Part shown: in pieces, positions 1-6,795 of the stretch
Position numbering within the stretch: the first letter of the stretch is position 1
Layout of the letters: each line of letters opens with the position of its first letter
Origin: a bacterium
GTDB taxonomy: Bacteria; Babelota; Babeliae; Babelales; JABDEC01
Assembly (NCBI GenBank): GCA_947486885.1
Contig: CANKVQ010000011.1
Coordinates: forward strand, 1 to 10,959
Direction: 5' to 3'
DNA: 10,959 bases
Translations under genes and position numbers: made by a program
The notes under the pieces: generated by a model
Databases searched by the model: none
Seen by the model: only the letters and a program-made list of their open reading frames with translations
Told to the model about the DNA's origin: nothing

Positions 1-14
1 AAAAGATTTAAACC

Positions 15-1289
15 ATGATTCATAAAATTAAGGGTACACAGGACTTTATTAACTTAGAACTGTTTAATTTTATTGTTGCCCAAGCTAAAGCCCATCTCGC
101 TGAATATAATTTTCAAGAAGTGGCTACGCCAATTTTAGAACCTACAGAGCTATTTAAGCGAGCAGTTGGCGAGCACACTGACGTGGTTAGTAAAGAAATG
201 TTTACGATTTTACAACATGGTGAACATAAAGATGAAGAAGCGATCTGTTTACGTCCAGAACACACGGCGCCTATGATGCGAGCCTATTTAGAAAACGACT
301 TATATCATAGTATGCCGGCACCCTGGAAAGCTTTTACTTATGGCCCCATGTTCCGCTATGAGCGACCACAAAAGGGCCGCTTTAGGCAATTTCATCAAAT
401 TAGTTTAGAAATTATCGATTCTAATAATATTTCAGAAGATGTACGATTTATTAGCATGCTAGATAGTTTTTTTAAAGCTAAATTAAAACTAAATAACTAT
501 GCTTTGCAGCTAAATTTTTTAGGTACACCGGAAGATCGTGCGCAATACAGAATTAAATTAGTGGAATTTTTGGAGCAAATTAACTCGCAAATTTGTGAAA
601 CTTGTCGAGTGCGCAAAGTTAAAAACCCCCTCAGAATTTTTGATTGTAAAAGTCTAACTTGCCAAGTTGCTTACGAATCTGCTCCAGTGATTACTGATTC
701 GCTATCAGCAGCATCTAAAACCGAATGGGAACTATTACAGCAACAGTTAGCTTTACTCTCTGTATCTTTTGTATGCAAGCCAACTTTGGTTCGTGGCCTA
801 GATTATTATAATAAAACGGTCTTCGAATTTGTGAGTGCTGATCTGGGCGCCCAAAATAGTTTCTGTGGTGGCGGCCGTTACGATCAATTAGCTAGTTTAA
901 TTGGCGCCAAACAAGATTACCCATCAGTTGGCGCTGGAATTGGAATTGAACGCTTAATTTTACTACTCGAAGCCCAAGCTGATAATTTAAATTTGCCTGG
1001 CAAACCAGCTTTAACTGTAATCTTACCATTAGCCCCAGCACAGACTACTATGGCACTATTATTAGCCCAAGAGTTAAATCAAAAGAACCTGTGTGTTGAT
1101 GTTTTATTAGAACAAACTTCAGTAAAAAGTATGATGCGCAAAGCTAATCGCCTAGGCGCTAAATTTGCCATCTTAATTGGCGAATCAGAACAGCAAGCCC
1201 ATGTCGTAACTGTTAAAAATATGGTTAATGGCACCGAAGAAATAATTAAACAACTTGATTTAGTTAATTACTTACTGCGTTCGATTTAA
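15..1289 (+). CDS. hisS: Histidyl-tRNA synthetase (HisRS)
   Basis: Class II aminoacyl-tRNA synthetase that charges tRNA-His with histidine in the cytoplasm; 424 aa, the normal bacterial length. Motif 2 is at residues 113-128 (FRYERPQKGRFRQFHQ), the HisRS-specific histidine-A loop at 258-272 (LVRGLDYYNKTVFEF), and motif 3 near 306-314 (GAGIGIERL) after GGGRYDQL. The C-terminal anticodon-binding domain covers about residues 330-424. An insertion between motif 2 and the histidine-A loop carries four cysteines (C194, C197, C211, C216) around NPLRIFDCK, possibly a metal site as in some bacterial HisRS; this is inference. The ATG lies 14 bases inside the window and no clear Shine-Dalgarno is visible, but the N-terminus (IKGTQDF) matches the family start. 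The gene converges on cdsA with only 8 bases between the stop codons. Identity is certain. Confidence 0.97.
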   Translation: MIHKIKGTQDFINLELFNFIVAQAKAHLAEYNFQEVATPILEPTELFKRAVGEHTDVVSKEMFTILQHGEHKDEEAICLRPEHTAPMMRAYLENDLYHSMPAPWKAFTYGPMFRYERPQKGRFRQFHQISLEIIDSNNISEDVRFISMLDSFFKAKLKLNNYALQLNFLGTPEDRAQYRIKLVEFLEQINSQICETCRVRKVKNPLRIFDCKSLTCQVAYESAPVITDSLSAASKTEWELLQQQLALLSVSFVCKPTLVRGLDYYNKTVFEFVSADLGAQNSFCGGGRYDQLASLIGAKQDYPSVGAGIGIERLILLLEAQADNLNLPGKPALTVILPLAPAQTTMALLLAQELNQKNLCVDVLLEQTSVKSMMRKANRLGAKFAILIGESEQQAHVVTVKNMVNGTEEIIKQLDLVNYLLRSI

Positions 1290-1316
1290 GTAAATTATTA
1301 TGATAATAATTTTACT
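1289..1316. terminator. AT-rich palindrome at the hisS/cdsA convergent junction
   Basis: Two 13-base arms (1289-1301 and 1303-1316) mirror each other around a central G, with a single extra T in the right arm. The palindrome lies exactly between two converging genes and covers the cdsA stop. It could act as a weak bidirectional terminator. The stem is almost entirely A/T, so function is doubtful; part of the symmetry may simply reflect stop-codon and AT-rich sequence. Confidence 0.3.
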
Positions 1317-1975
1317 AACTGGATCCTGAAAATATAAAAGAAATAAGTACTGAAGAATACCGTATCTAGACGATCTAATAGCCCCCCATGGCCGGGTAAT
1401 AGATTAGAGCTATCTTTTAGATTAGCTTGACGCTTGAGCCAAGATTCGAATAAATCGCCAATTACACAAAGCACGCTAATTACTAGTGTAAGACCTGCTA
1501 ACCAGCCGAAATCTTCCCAGTTGTAATCTTCAAGGTCCAAAGAGCTTAAATATCCTGAACGCCATAAGCTCAATAATACCGCTACTAATGTAAAACAGAC
1601 GCCACCGGCCACACCCTCCCAAGTTTTTTGAGGACTTAATGGTGACAATTTACGTTTGCCAAATCTACGACCAACTAGATAAGCACCAGTATCGAAAACA
1701 CTAGTAAAAATAAATAGATAGATTAATAAATTACGATAGTTTAAATCTTGATTTAGTAAGATAATTAAAATAGCTGGTAATACCGGATAAATTGGAACTA
1801 ATAACCACAATAAACTATTATTTTTGATAATTTTGGGAAATTCGCAAATTAAAATATAACTTAACCCAATAACTACTAAGCCAGAAAAATAAATTGGGCC
1901 TAAGTAAAAACTACTAACTAATAGTGCGCCATAAATTAGCGCTGTACGCAAACGAGTTAAAAAATTTATCACCAT
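1298..1975 (-). CDS. cdsA: Phosphatidate cytidylyltransferase (CDP-diglyceride synthase)
   Basis: Makes CDP-diacylglycerol from phosphatidic acid and CTP, the precursor of bacterial phospholipids, in the inner membrane. The C-terminal CDP-alcohol signature is intact: SWLKRQANLKDSSNLLPGHG continuing into GLLDRLD, with the K-R, K-D, P-G-H-G-G and D-R-x-D positions of the family. Several hydrophobic helices precede it, and the DTGAYLVGRRFGKRKLSP...KTWEG segment is typical of CdsA. At 225 aa it is shorter than E. coli CdsA (about 285 aa), with a reduced N-terminal membrane part. The ATG at 1975 overlaps the end of the upstream yraN-family gene by 7 bases, so translational coupling is likely; the GTG immediately after the ATG is an alternative start and would be better spaced from the GGAAGA upstream. 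It is the last gene of a three-gene minus-strand cluster. Confidence 0.93.
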   Translation of the reverse strand: MVINFLTRLRTALIYGALLVSSFYLGPIYFSGLVVIGLSYILICEFPKIIKNNSLLWLLVPIYPVLPAILIILLNQDLNYRNLLIYLFIFTSVFDTGAYLVGRRFGKRKLSPLSPQKTWEGVAGGVCFTLVAVLLSLWRSGYLSSLDLEDYNWEDFGWLAGLTLVISVLCVIGDLFESWLKRQANLKDSSNLLPGHGGLLDRLDTVFFSTYFFYIFRIQLVKLLS

Positions 1976-2328
1976 TCTTCCACAAAGGCATTGGGAATAT
2001 AATCTATTTCAGGTATACCCAATTTAGTTTCTACCAAAGCTACATCAAAACGACAAATGCGATCTTCAATTTGATTGCGCATAATATAATCTTTAGTTGC
2101 CATAATAATGCGTCGCTGTTTACCAGGTGTAATTACTTCAGAAAGATCAAAATAGCGCTGTTGTCTAAGTTTAACTTCGACAAATACCAGCAGGTCGTTT
2201 TTTTCAGCAATAATATCTACTTCACCACTGCGCAATCTATAATTGCGCGCTTTAATTAAAAATCCGTCAGCTATTAAATAATCGACTACTAATTGCTCGC
2301 CCTTTTGGCCTAAAATAATCTTGGTCAT
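1969..2328 (-). CDS. yraN: YraN family (UPF0102) nuclease-fold protein
   Basis: A 119-aa protein of the YraN/UPF0102 family. It has the restriction-endonuclease-like core: GQKGEQLVVDYL near the N-terminus, then GEVDIIAE and VFVEVKLR, which supply the E, D and E-x-K residues of a PD-(D/E)xK site. The molecular role of the family is not settled; a link to DNA processing or repair is usually suggested from the fold. A plausible GAGGGG Shine-Dalgarno lies 10-11 bases upstream of the ATG. The gene is 40 bases downstream of the BamD-like gene, and its TGA overlaps the cdsA start, so all three are probably co-transcribed. Family assignment is firm; function is unknown. Confidence 0.9.
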   Translation of the reverse strand: MTKIILGQKGEQLVVDYLIADGFLIKARNYRLRSGEVDIIAEKNDLLVFVEVKLRQQRYFDLSEVITPGKQRRIIMATKDYIMRNQIEDRICRFDVALVETKLGIPEIDYIPNAFVEEW

Positions 2329-2368
2329 AACTAAACGTACCCCTCACACTTGTCCCAAAATTTAAAAA

Positions 2369-3391
2369 TTAAAACATAGCGCCATATTTGCGTTTTTTGG
2401 CACCATAATAGTGCTTTTTAGCACGCTTAATGCGCATATTTTCTGGCAATACATAAGATTTACCAGTTTCAGCTGCAGTTAACCATTTTTGCAATTCAGC
2501 TATTTCAACTTTAAATTCAGGATAGTTTTTTTCAATATATTTAAAGCGCTTGTTAGCAGCGACAAAAAATCTATGATTCACATAAAATTCAAACTTTTTA
2601 ACTTCTGAGTCAAATAACTGGCAGTAACAACGCTGAGAAACCTTGGTTACTTCATCACGATATTTAATATAAGTTTCGTTTGCTAAGAAGTCTTTAGCAA
2701 TCTGTAAAGCCTCCGACGTGCCACTTTGATCACGATCACAAGTTGGCATTGCTGCAAATAGAATCTTAATTAACTTATATCGTGCATACTCAGTTTGACT
2801 ATGACTAGGATATTGCGCAATAAATTCTCGATACCCAGAGGCTGCTTTTTCAACTTCACCAGCTGCCAACCAGATATCTGCTCGAGCTAAGCGTAATCTA
2901 CACATTTGATTATGATTTTTACATAGCGCAATCTCACGTTCTATGCAAAGCGCTGCCGCGCGAAAATCACCACTGGCAACATGCTCTTTAGATCGTGCTG
3001 ATAACTCTGAAGAATCTAACTCATCAAAGCTTTTAGTTAAAAACAAATGCTTTTTTAATGGTGATACACGCGATTTATAACGACCATGACGCTTACCTGC
3101 AGGCTTTTCTAAATTTTCAGGCAAGGGTGTAACTATATCAGAAGTTTTAGATAATTCTGACACCATTAAGTCTAAGTCGGCACCTAAATCACTAGCTTGA
3201 TCTAATGGTTGATTTAAAATTATATCCGAAATATCAGGATCTTGAGTAATTACAGGTTGCTTAATAATATCAGGAATTTTAGTTGTATTTTTTGCCGCTA
3301 GATCATTAACCAGCAATCCTGAACTGGCCAAGCCAGATAATATTAAACTAGATAAACTAAATAATTTTAAGTTAAGTGAATTTAATTTCAT
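2369..3391 (-). CDS. BamD-like TPR protein, exported, no lipobox
   Basis: Resembles BamD (YfiO), the TPR scaffold of the outer-membrane beta-barrel assembly complex. Numbered from the ATG at 3391 (340 aa), residues about 135-305 form helical TPR-type repeats. DRDQSGTSEAL (219-229) closely resembles the DRDQT-x-T motif of BamD, followed by VKKFEFYVNHRFFVAANKRF and a YP-containing repeat end. The N-terminus is a signal-peptide-like stretch (LFSLSSLILSGLASSGLL), but it has no cysteine lipobox, unlike classical BamD. About 100 residues of low-complexity, probably disordered sequence come next, and the C-terminus is a basic K/R/Y-rich tail; the protein is therefore about 100 aa longer than E. coli BamD. 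A GTG at 3400 would add three residues, but neither start has a clear Shine-Dalgarno. It heads the yraN-cdsA cluster. Family call is moderately confident; function as a true BamD is inferred. Confidence 0.68.
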   Translation of the reverse strand: MKLNSLNLKLFSLSSLILSGLASSGLLVNDLAAKNTTKIPDIIKQPVITQDPDISDIILNQPLDQASDLGADLDLMVSELSKTSDIVTPLPENLEKPAGKRHGRYKSRVSPLKKHLFLTKSFDELDSSELSARSKEHVASGDFRAAALCIEREIALCKNHNQMCRLRLARADIWLAAGEVEKAASGYREFIAQYPSHSQTEYARYKLIKILFAAMPTCDRDQSGTSEALQIAKDFLANETYIKYRDEVTKVSQRCYCQLFDSEVKKFEFYVNHRFFVAANKRFKYIEKNYPEFKVEIAELQKWLTAAETGKSYVLPENMRIKRAKKHYYGAKKRKYGAMF

Positions 3392-3647
3392 GCGCGCCAC
3401 TAACTGCAGGTTAGAATCATATAATTTTTAATATAGCTTAAGTTTAACTGGTGACCAGAAAGTAGCAAGTACTCGCCAATGCTGGCTATATTGCAAGCCA
3501 CTGAAATCATTAATTATCACAGCTCAGAAAGTGCAACAACCCTGACTTTGCTACATTTGCAACTAGCCTAAATCTTGCTATAATTAATTAAATACTAAAT
3601 TTTTAATTTAAATAATTCTTACCTATAATTTTTAACTCGGGTTGAAC
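3392..3647. other. Divergent intergenic region, 256 bases
   Basis: This separates the minus-strand BamD-like gene from the plus-strand protease gene. It holds the plus-strand promoter annotated separately, a weak minus-strand -10 candidate (TATATT, 3435-3430) with no convincing -35, a short perfect palindrome CTGGTGACCAG at 3448-3458, and a 5-bp-stem hairpin TGGCT/AGCCA around 3484-3501. I see no tRNA, no open frame of note and no strong terminator. Confidence 0.5.
3557..3584 (+). promoter_or_regulatory. Sigma70-type promoter with extended -10 for the M48/pilB cluster
   Basis: A consensus extended -10, TGCTATAAT, occupies 3576-3584. Sixteen bases upstream of its hexamer is TTGCAA (3557-3562), a 4/6 match to the -35 consensus. 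Transcription would start near 3591, giving a leader of about 57 bases to the ATG at 3648. This is the best promoter-like sequence in the window; it is predicted, not shown. Confidence 0.6.
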
Positions 3648-4487
3648 ATGAAATTTAAAGTTCACTATAAAGAACGTTTTTATCTAGCTTGCATGGTCTT
3701 AATTAGTTTATTTGCTTATGGAGCTTTAATTATAACCTTAAGCGCATCACTAGCGATACCCGAAGTTTTTAAAATTTATCTAAAAATTATTCCTGCTATC
3801 ATAGCTTTAATTTTTATAAGTTCTATGATCTTTGTCGGAAACCTAAAGGGCAATGCCATCAAAGTTAACCCTAGGCAATTTCCAGAAATTTACAAGATTC
3901 TAGAAACACAGGCTAAAGCTTTAAATTTCAAGCAACTCCCAGAAGTGTACGTTTTACAAAACGGTGGTGTCTTGAATGCTTTCGCTTTAAAATTTGCACA
4001 TCGTGATTATGTTGTGATCTTATCAAGCGTCTTAGAAATTGCTTATCAAGAAGGCCTAGATGCCGTAGCTTTTATTATTGGCCATGAACTTGGACATATT
4101 AAGCGTAAACATACTAGCTTTTTTAAATCAGTGTTTTTATTACCAGCTAAATTGGTACCATTTTTAGGAAATGCCTATTCTAGAGCCTGCGAATATACTT
4201 GCGATAATATTGGCTATAGCTTAAGCCCTAAAGGGGCTTTAGATGGCACATTAATTTTAGCTGCTGGCAAAACATTATATAAGCAAGTTGACGCTAATGA
4301 GCTAGTTTTAAGCTTGCAATTAGAGTCTAGTTTTTTACGCTCCTTCGCCGAAATCTTTGCTACACATCCAGCAATGCTTAAACGCGTAGCAGCCATGTAT
4401 AAATTAAAGCGCCAAGATTTAACTCCAGAGACACCAGCTTTTAATACGCCACGTGTTGATCTTAAACAGTTCGAGGCGCAGCCATAA
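3648..4487 (+). CDS. M48 family membrane metalloprotease (HtpX/Ste24-like)
   Basis: Zinc endopeptidase of family M48, likely acting in inner-membrane protein quality control. Numbered from the ATG at 3648 (279 aa), there are two N-terminal transmembrane segments (about 11-33 and 43-64). The zinc motif is HELGH at 146-150 (inside GHELGHIKRKH). The probable third ligand is E182 in SRACEYTCD, and the family's C-terminal THPAMLKRV is at 239-247. A TTG at 3642 in the same frame would add two residues, but the ATG is the natural choice; the Shine-Dalgarno is weak for both. The pilB-like gene follows after 34 bases without a terminator, so they probably share the promoter at 3557-3584. Exact subfamily and substrate cannot be told from sequence. 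Confidence 0.9.
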   Translation: MKFKVHYKERFYLACMVLISLFAYGALIITLSASLAIPEVFKIYLKIIPAIIALIFISSMIFVGNLKGNAIKVNPRQFPEIYKILETQAKALNFKQLPEVYVLQNGGVLNAFALKFAHRDYVVILSSVLEIAYQEGLDAVAFIIGHELGHIKRKHTSFFKSVFLLPAKLVPFLGNAYSRACEYTCDNIGYSLSPKGALDGTLILAAGKTLYKQVDANELVLSLQLESSFLRSFAEIFATHPAMLKRVAAMYKLKRQDLTPETPAFNTPRVDLKQFEAQP

Positions 4488-4521
4488 AAAAATAAAATAT
4501 AAAACAAGGGTGTAATTAAGC

Positions 4522-6219
4522 ATGCTAAAAACTATCGTTGAGATTTTAATTGAGCAAGGTATTATTACCGCTGAGCAAGCTGAACAGGCTGAGCAAGCAG
4601 CACATAAAGTTCAAACTACGCTAATCGATTATTTAGCAGCGCAAAATCTAGTTACTCTAGTCCAATTAGCTCAAGCTTACGCAGAACAATTGAATTTAAA
4701 CTATATCGATAAAATCGATGAAAACTTAGCGATTCCGACACTCCTAAAAAAAGTGTCGTTTCGTTTTTTAAAAGAAAATAATTTAATTCCAATTCGCAAA
4801 GATGGCCAGGTTTACGTTGTGGCTGCTGATCCATATAAATACCAGCCAATCGATGATCTAATTTTAATTTTAAACGAAAAAGCGGTACCGGCAGTTGCAA
4901 CAGCTGCCATAATCGCTGATAGTTTAAATCGTTTTTATCCACTAGAAGAAACTAGTGAGATGCTCAGCGAGTTAGATCAAGCTGAAAATGACGGTGAAAT
5001 CGAATTAGGCGACATCGAAGAAAAAGATATCTTATCGATGGCTCAAGAAGCCCCAATTATTAAACTAGTAAATCAAATCTTACTTCAAGCTAGTAAACGC
5101 GAAGCTTCTGATATTCATATTGAGCCAATGGAAAAAGAAGTGCGAGTTAGGTTTAGAATTGATGGTGTGATGCACCAGGTATTTACACCACCTAAGCGCG
5201 TGCAAGATGCCATTATTTCTAGAATTAAAATCATGGCTAACATGAATATTGCCGAAAAGCGCTTGCCCCAAGATGGGCGAATAAACCTTAAAATTGCCGC
5301 TAAAGCGATCGACATTCGGGTTTCAAGTTTACCAACTACCCATGGCGAAAAAATGGTAATGCGTCTACTAGATAAAACTAAGAGCTTTGGCGCACTAACT
5401 ACACTGGGTTTAACTAAGCGTAATTTAGAAATTGTAGAGCATGCTATTTCGCAACCTAATGGAATTTTTCTAGTTTCAGGACCTACTGGTTCTGGTAAAA
5501 CTTCTACTTTATACTCGATTTTAAGTGAACTTAATCGACCAGAAGTAAACGTCATTACAGTTGAAGACCCAGTTGAATATCAAATGAAGGGAATCACTCA
5601 GGTCCAAGTCAATAGTAAAATTGGCTTAACTTTTGCCAGCATTTTGCGTTCAGTTTTGCGTCAAGATCCAGATGTGATCATGATTGGGGAAACACGTGAC
5701 CAAGAAACAGCCCAAATCGCTACTCAAGCTTCGCTAACTGGGCACTTAGTTTTAAGTACAATTCATACCAACAGTGCTCCTGCTACGATTACACGTTTAA
5801 TCGATATGGGCATCGAGCCATTTTTAATCGCTTCGACAATTTCTTGTGTAATTGCGCAAAGATTAGTGCGTAAGCTACATGATTGCAGAGAACAATATCA
5901 GCCGCCAATTGCGATCCTAAAAAAACTTGGCATTACAGAAACAGAGGCCCACAAAATTACTTTTTTCAAACCCAAAGGGTGTGTCGACTGTGCCGAAACT
6001 GGCTATCGTGGCCGTTTAGCAATTTTTGAAATCATGCCTATGACTGGCACCATTGCCAAATTAACTATTGAACGTGCTGATTCTAATCTCATCAAACAAG
6101 CTGCCGTCCAAGAAGGCATGGTACTCTTAATTCAAGATGGCATTACTAAAATTAAAGCCGGTTTAACTTCAATTGAAGAGGTCTTATCAGTTGCAACCAG
6201 CCAAGAAACTTTTGATTAA
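4522..6219 (+). CDS. pilB: Type IV pilus / type II secretion assembly ATPase (PilB/GspE family)
   Basis: Hexameric cytoplasmic ATPase that powers pilin or pseudopilin polymerisation; 565 aa, normal length. An N-terminal MshEN/T2SSE_N domain spans about 1-140. The catalytic part has the conserved EAPIIKLVNQILLQASKREA-SDIHIEP segment (176-202), the Asp-box region AEKRLPQDGRI (244-254), Walker A GPTGSGKT (320-327), Walker B DPDVIMIGETRD (382-393) and the His-box HLVLSTIHTN (408-417). The C-terminal metal-binding cysteines are incomplete: the second pair is present (C487, C490 in GCVDC-x4-GYRGR), but the first pair reads KLHDCREQY with a single Cys (C455). An AAGGG about 11 bases upstream supports the ATG. 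The gene overlaps a prepilin gene at its 3' end. PilB and GspE are hard to separate; the GspH-like neighbour would fit either system. Confidence 0.93.
   Translation: MLKTIVEILIEQGIITAEQAEQAEQAAHKVQTTLIDYLAAQNLVTLVQLAQAYAEQLNLNYIDKIDENLAIPTLLKKVSFRFLKENNLIPIRKDGQVYVVAADPYKYQPIDDLILILNEKAVPAVATAAIIADSLNRFYPLEETSEMLSELDQAENDGEIELGDIEEKDILSMAQEAPIIKLVNQILLQASKREASDIHIEPMEKEVRVRFRIDGVMHQVFTPPKRVQDAIISRIKIMANMNIAEKRLPQDGRINLKIAAKAIDIRVSSLPTTHGEKMVMRLLDKTKSFGALTTLGLTKRNLEIVEHAISQPNGIFLVSGPTGSGKTSTLYSILSELNRPEVNVITVEDPVEYQMKGITQVQVNSKIGLTFASILRSVLRQDPDVIMIGETRDQETAQIATQASLTGHLVLSTIHTNSAPATITRLIDMGIEPFLIASTISCVIAQRLVRKLHDCREQYQPPIAILKKLGITETEAHKITFFKPKGCVDCAETGYRGRLAIFEIMPMTGTIAKLTIERADSNLIKQAAVQEGMVLLIQDGITKIKAGLTSIEEVLSVATSQETFD
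6175..6181 (+). promoter_or_regulatory. Shine-Dalgarno that fixes the prepilin start
   Basis: GAAGAGG lies inside the 3' end of the ATPase gene, nine bases before the TTG at 6191. It favours that TTG over the in-frame TTG codons at 6173, which has no comparable site, and at 6212, which would leave a leader of only five residues. Confidence 0.6.
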
Positions 6220-6712
6220 TCCTGGCTTTTCAATAATCGAAATCGTAGTTTTTTTAGCAATCATAGCTTTATTAGCTACCATTACGCTAACTAATTTTTG
6301 GTTTTTACAGCATAGTGTTGTTCAACTGGAATTAAGTCAAATCCAAGCCGCTTTTGATTACACTAGACAATTAGCCATTGCGACTAATCAAGTCCAAATA
6401 ATTACTTTTGATCAAGTTAATCACAGTTATAATTACGGTAAATATAGCAATCAGTTGTCTAACTATAGCCGTTTTGGTTACGCACCTAATACCTATGGGC
6501 CACCTTCTGATCCTAAAATGCCAATTACGCAAGCGGTTACTTTCGATCACCAGCAAGCGCTTATTTCACCACAGGGTGTAATTGCACCCGGCACAGTTTA
6601 TTTAACTGATCAACAACATAAGTTAACTTATGCTTTGACGGCACCACTGGCACAAATTACACTCATGCGAAAATACAAAAATCTAAATGGGCGCTGGGAA
6701 AATATTAATTAA
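6191..6712 (+). CDS. Type IV prepilin-like protein, GspH/FimT-type pseudopilin
   Basis: Predicted minor pilin or pseudopilin. Numbered from the TTG at 6191 (173 aa), the leader MQPAKKLLINPG is followed by FSIIE: the prepilin peptidase cleavage site is G12|F13, with the conserved Glu at +5 (E17). A hydrophobic helix follows to about residue 33, the N-methylated membrane/assembly helix. The next part (IQAAFDYTRQLAIATNQVQIITF) matches the amphipathic helix and first strand of GspH/FimT proteins. An in-frame TTG at 6173 would give a leader of 18 residues; the GAAGAGG spacing favours 6191. It overlaps the ATPase gene by 29 bases, so translation is probably coupled. The start codon is unusual, but the N-terminal pattern leaves little doubt about the class. 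Confidence 0.85.
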   Translation: MQPAKKLLINPGFSIIEIVVFLAIIALLATITLTNFWFLQHSVVQLELSQIQAAFDYTRQLAIATNQVQIITFDQVNHSYNYGKYSNQLSNYSRFGYAPNTYGPPSDPKMPITQAVTFDHQQALISPQGVIAPGTVYLTDQQHKLTYALTAPLAQITLMRKYKNLNGRWENIN

Positions 6713-6795
6713 CTAATTTATATTTGACATGCTCAGCATAAATTACTTAATTATAATTCTAAAAACTAATTTTTATTTTAAAAAGGGACCCTAGC
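6713..6795 (+). promoter_or_regulatory. Possible promoter region before the flavoprotein gene
   Basis: A perfect TTGACA (6724-6729) and a perfect TATAAT (6752-6757) are both present but 22 bases apart, longer than a normal sigma70 spacer. A short palindrome, ATGCTCAGCAT (6729-6739), sits directly after the TTGACA and could bind a regulator. Either hexamer alone could be used with a weaker partner. No terminator is visible after the prepilin gene, so read-through is also possible. Confidence 0.35.
6781..6788 (+). promoter_or_regulatory. Shine-Dalgarno supporting a TTG start
   Basis: AAAAGGGA ends seven bases before the TTG at 6796. The TTG is followed directly by a signal peptide (MKYLRLLLLLILGVNLHAEQ), so it is the start of the flavoprotein gene. 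Confidence 0.6.

Noticed and set aside
3448..3458. CTGGTGACCAG palindrome as an operator
   Set aside because: Only five-base arms, one copy, and not placed against a convincing promoter; kept only as a note in the intergenic entry.
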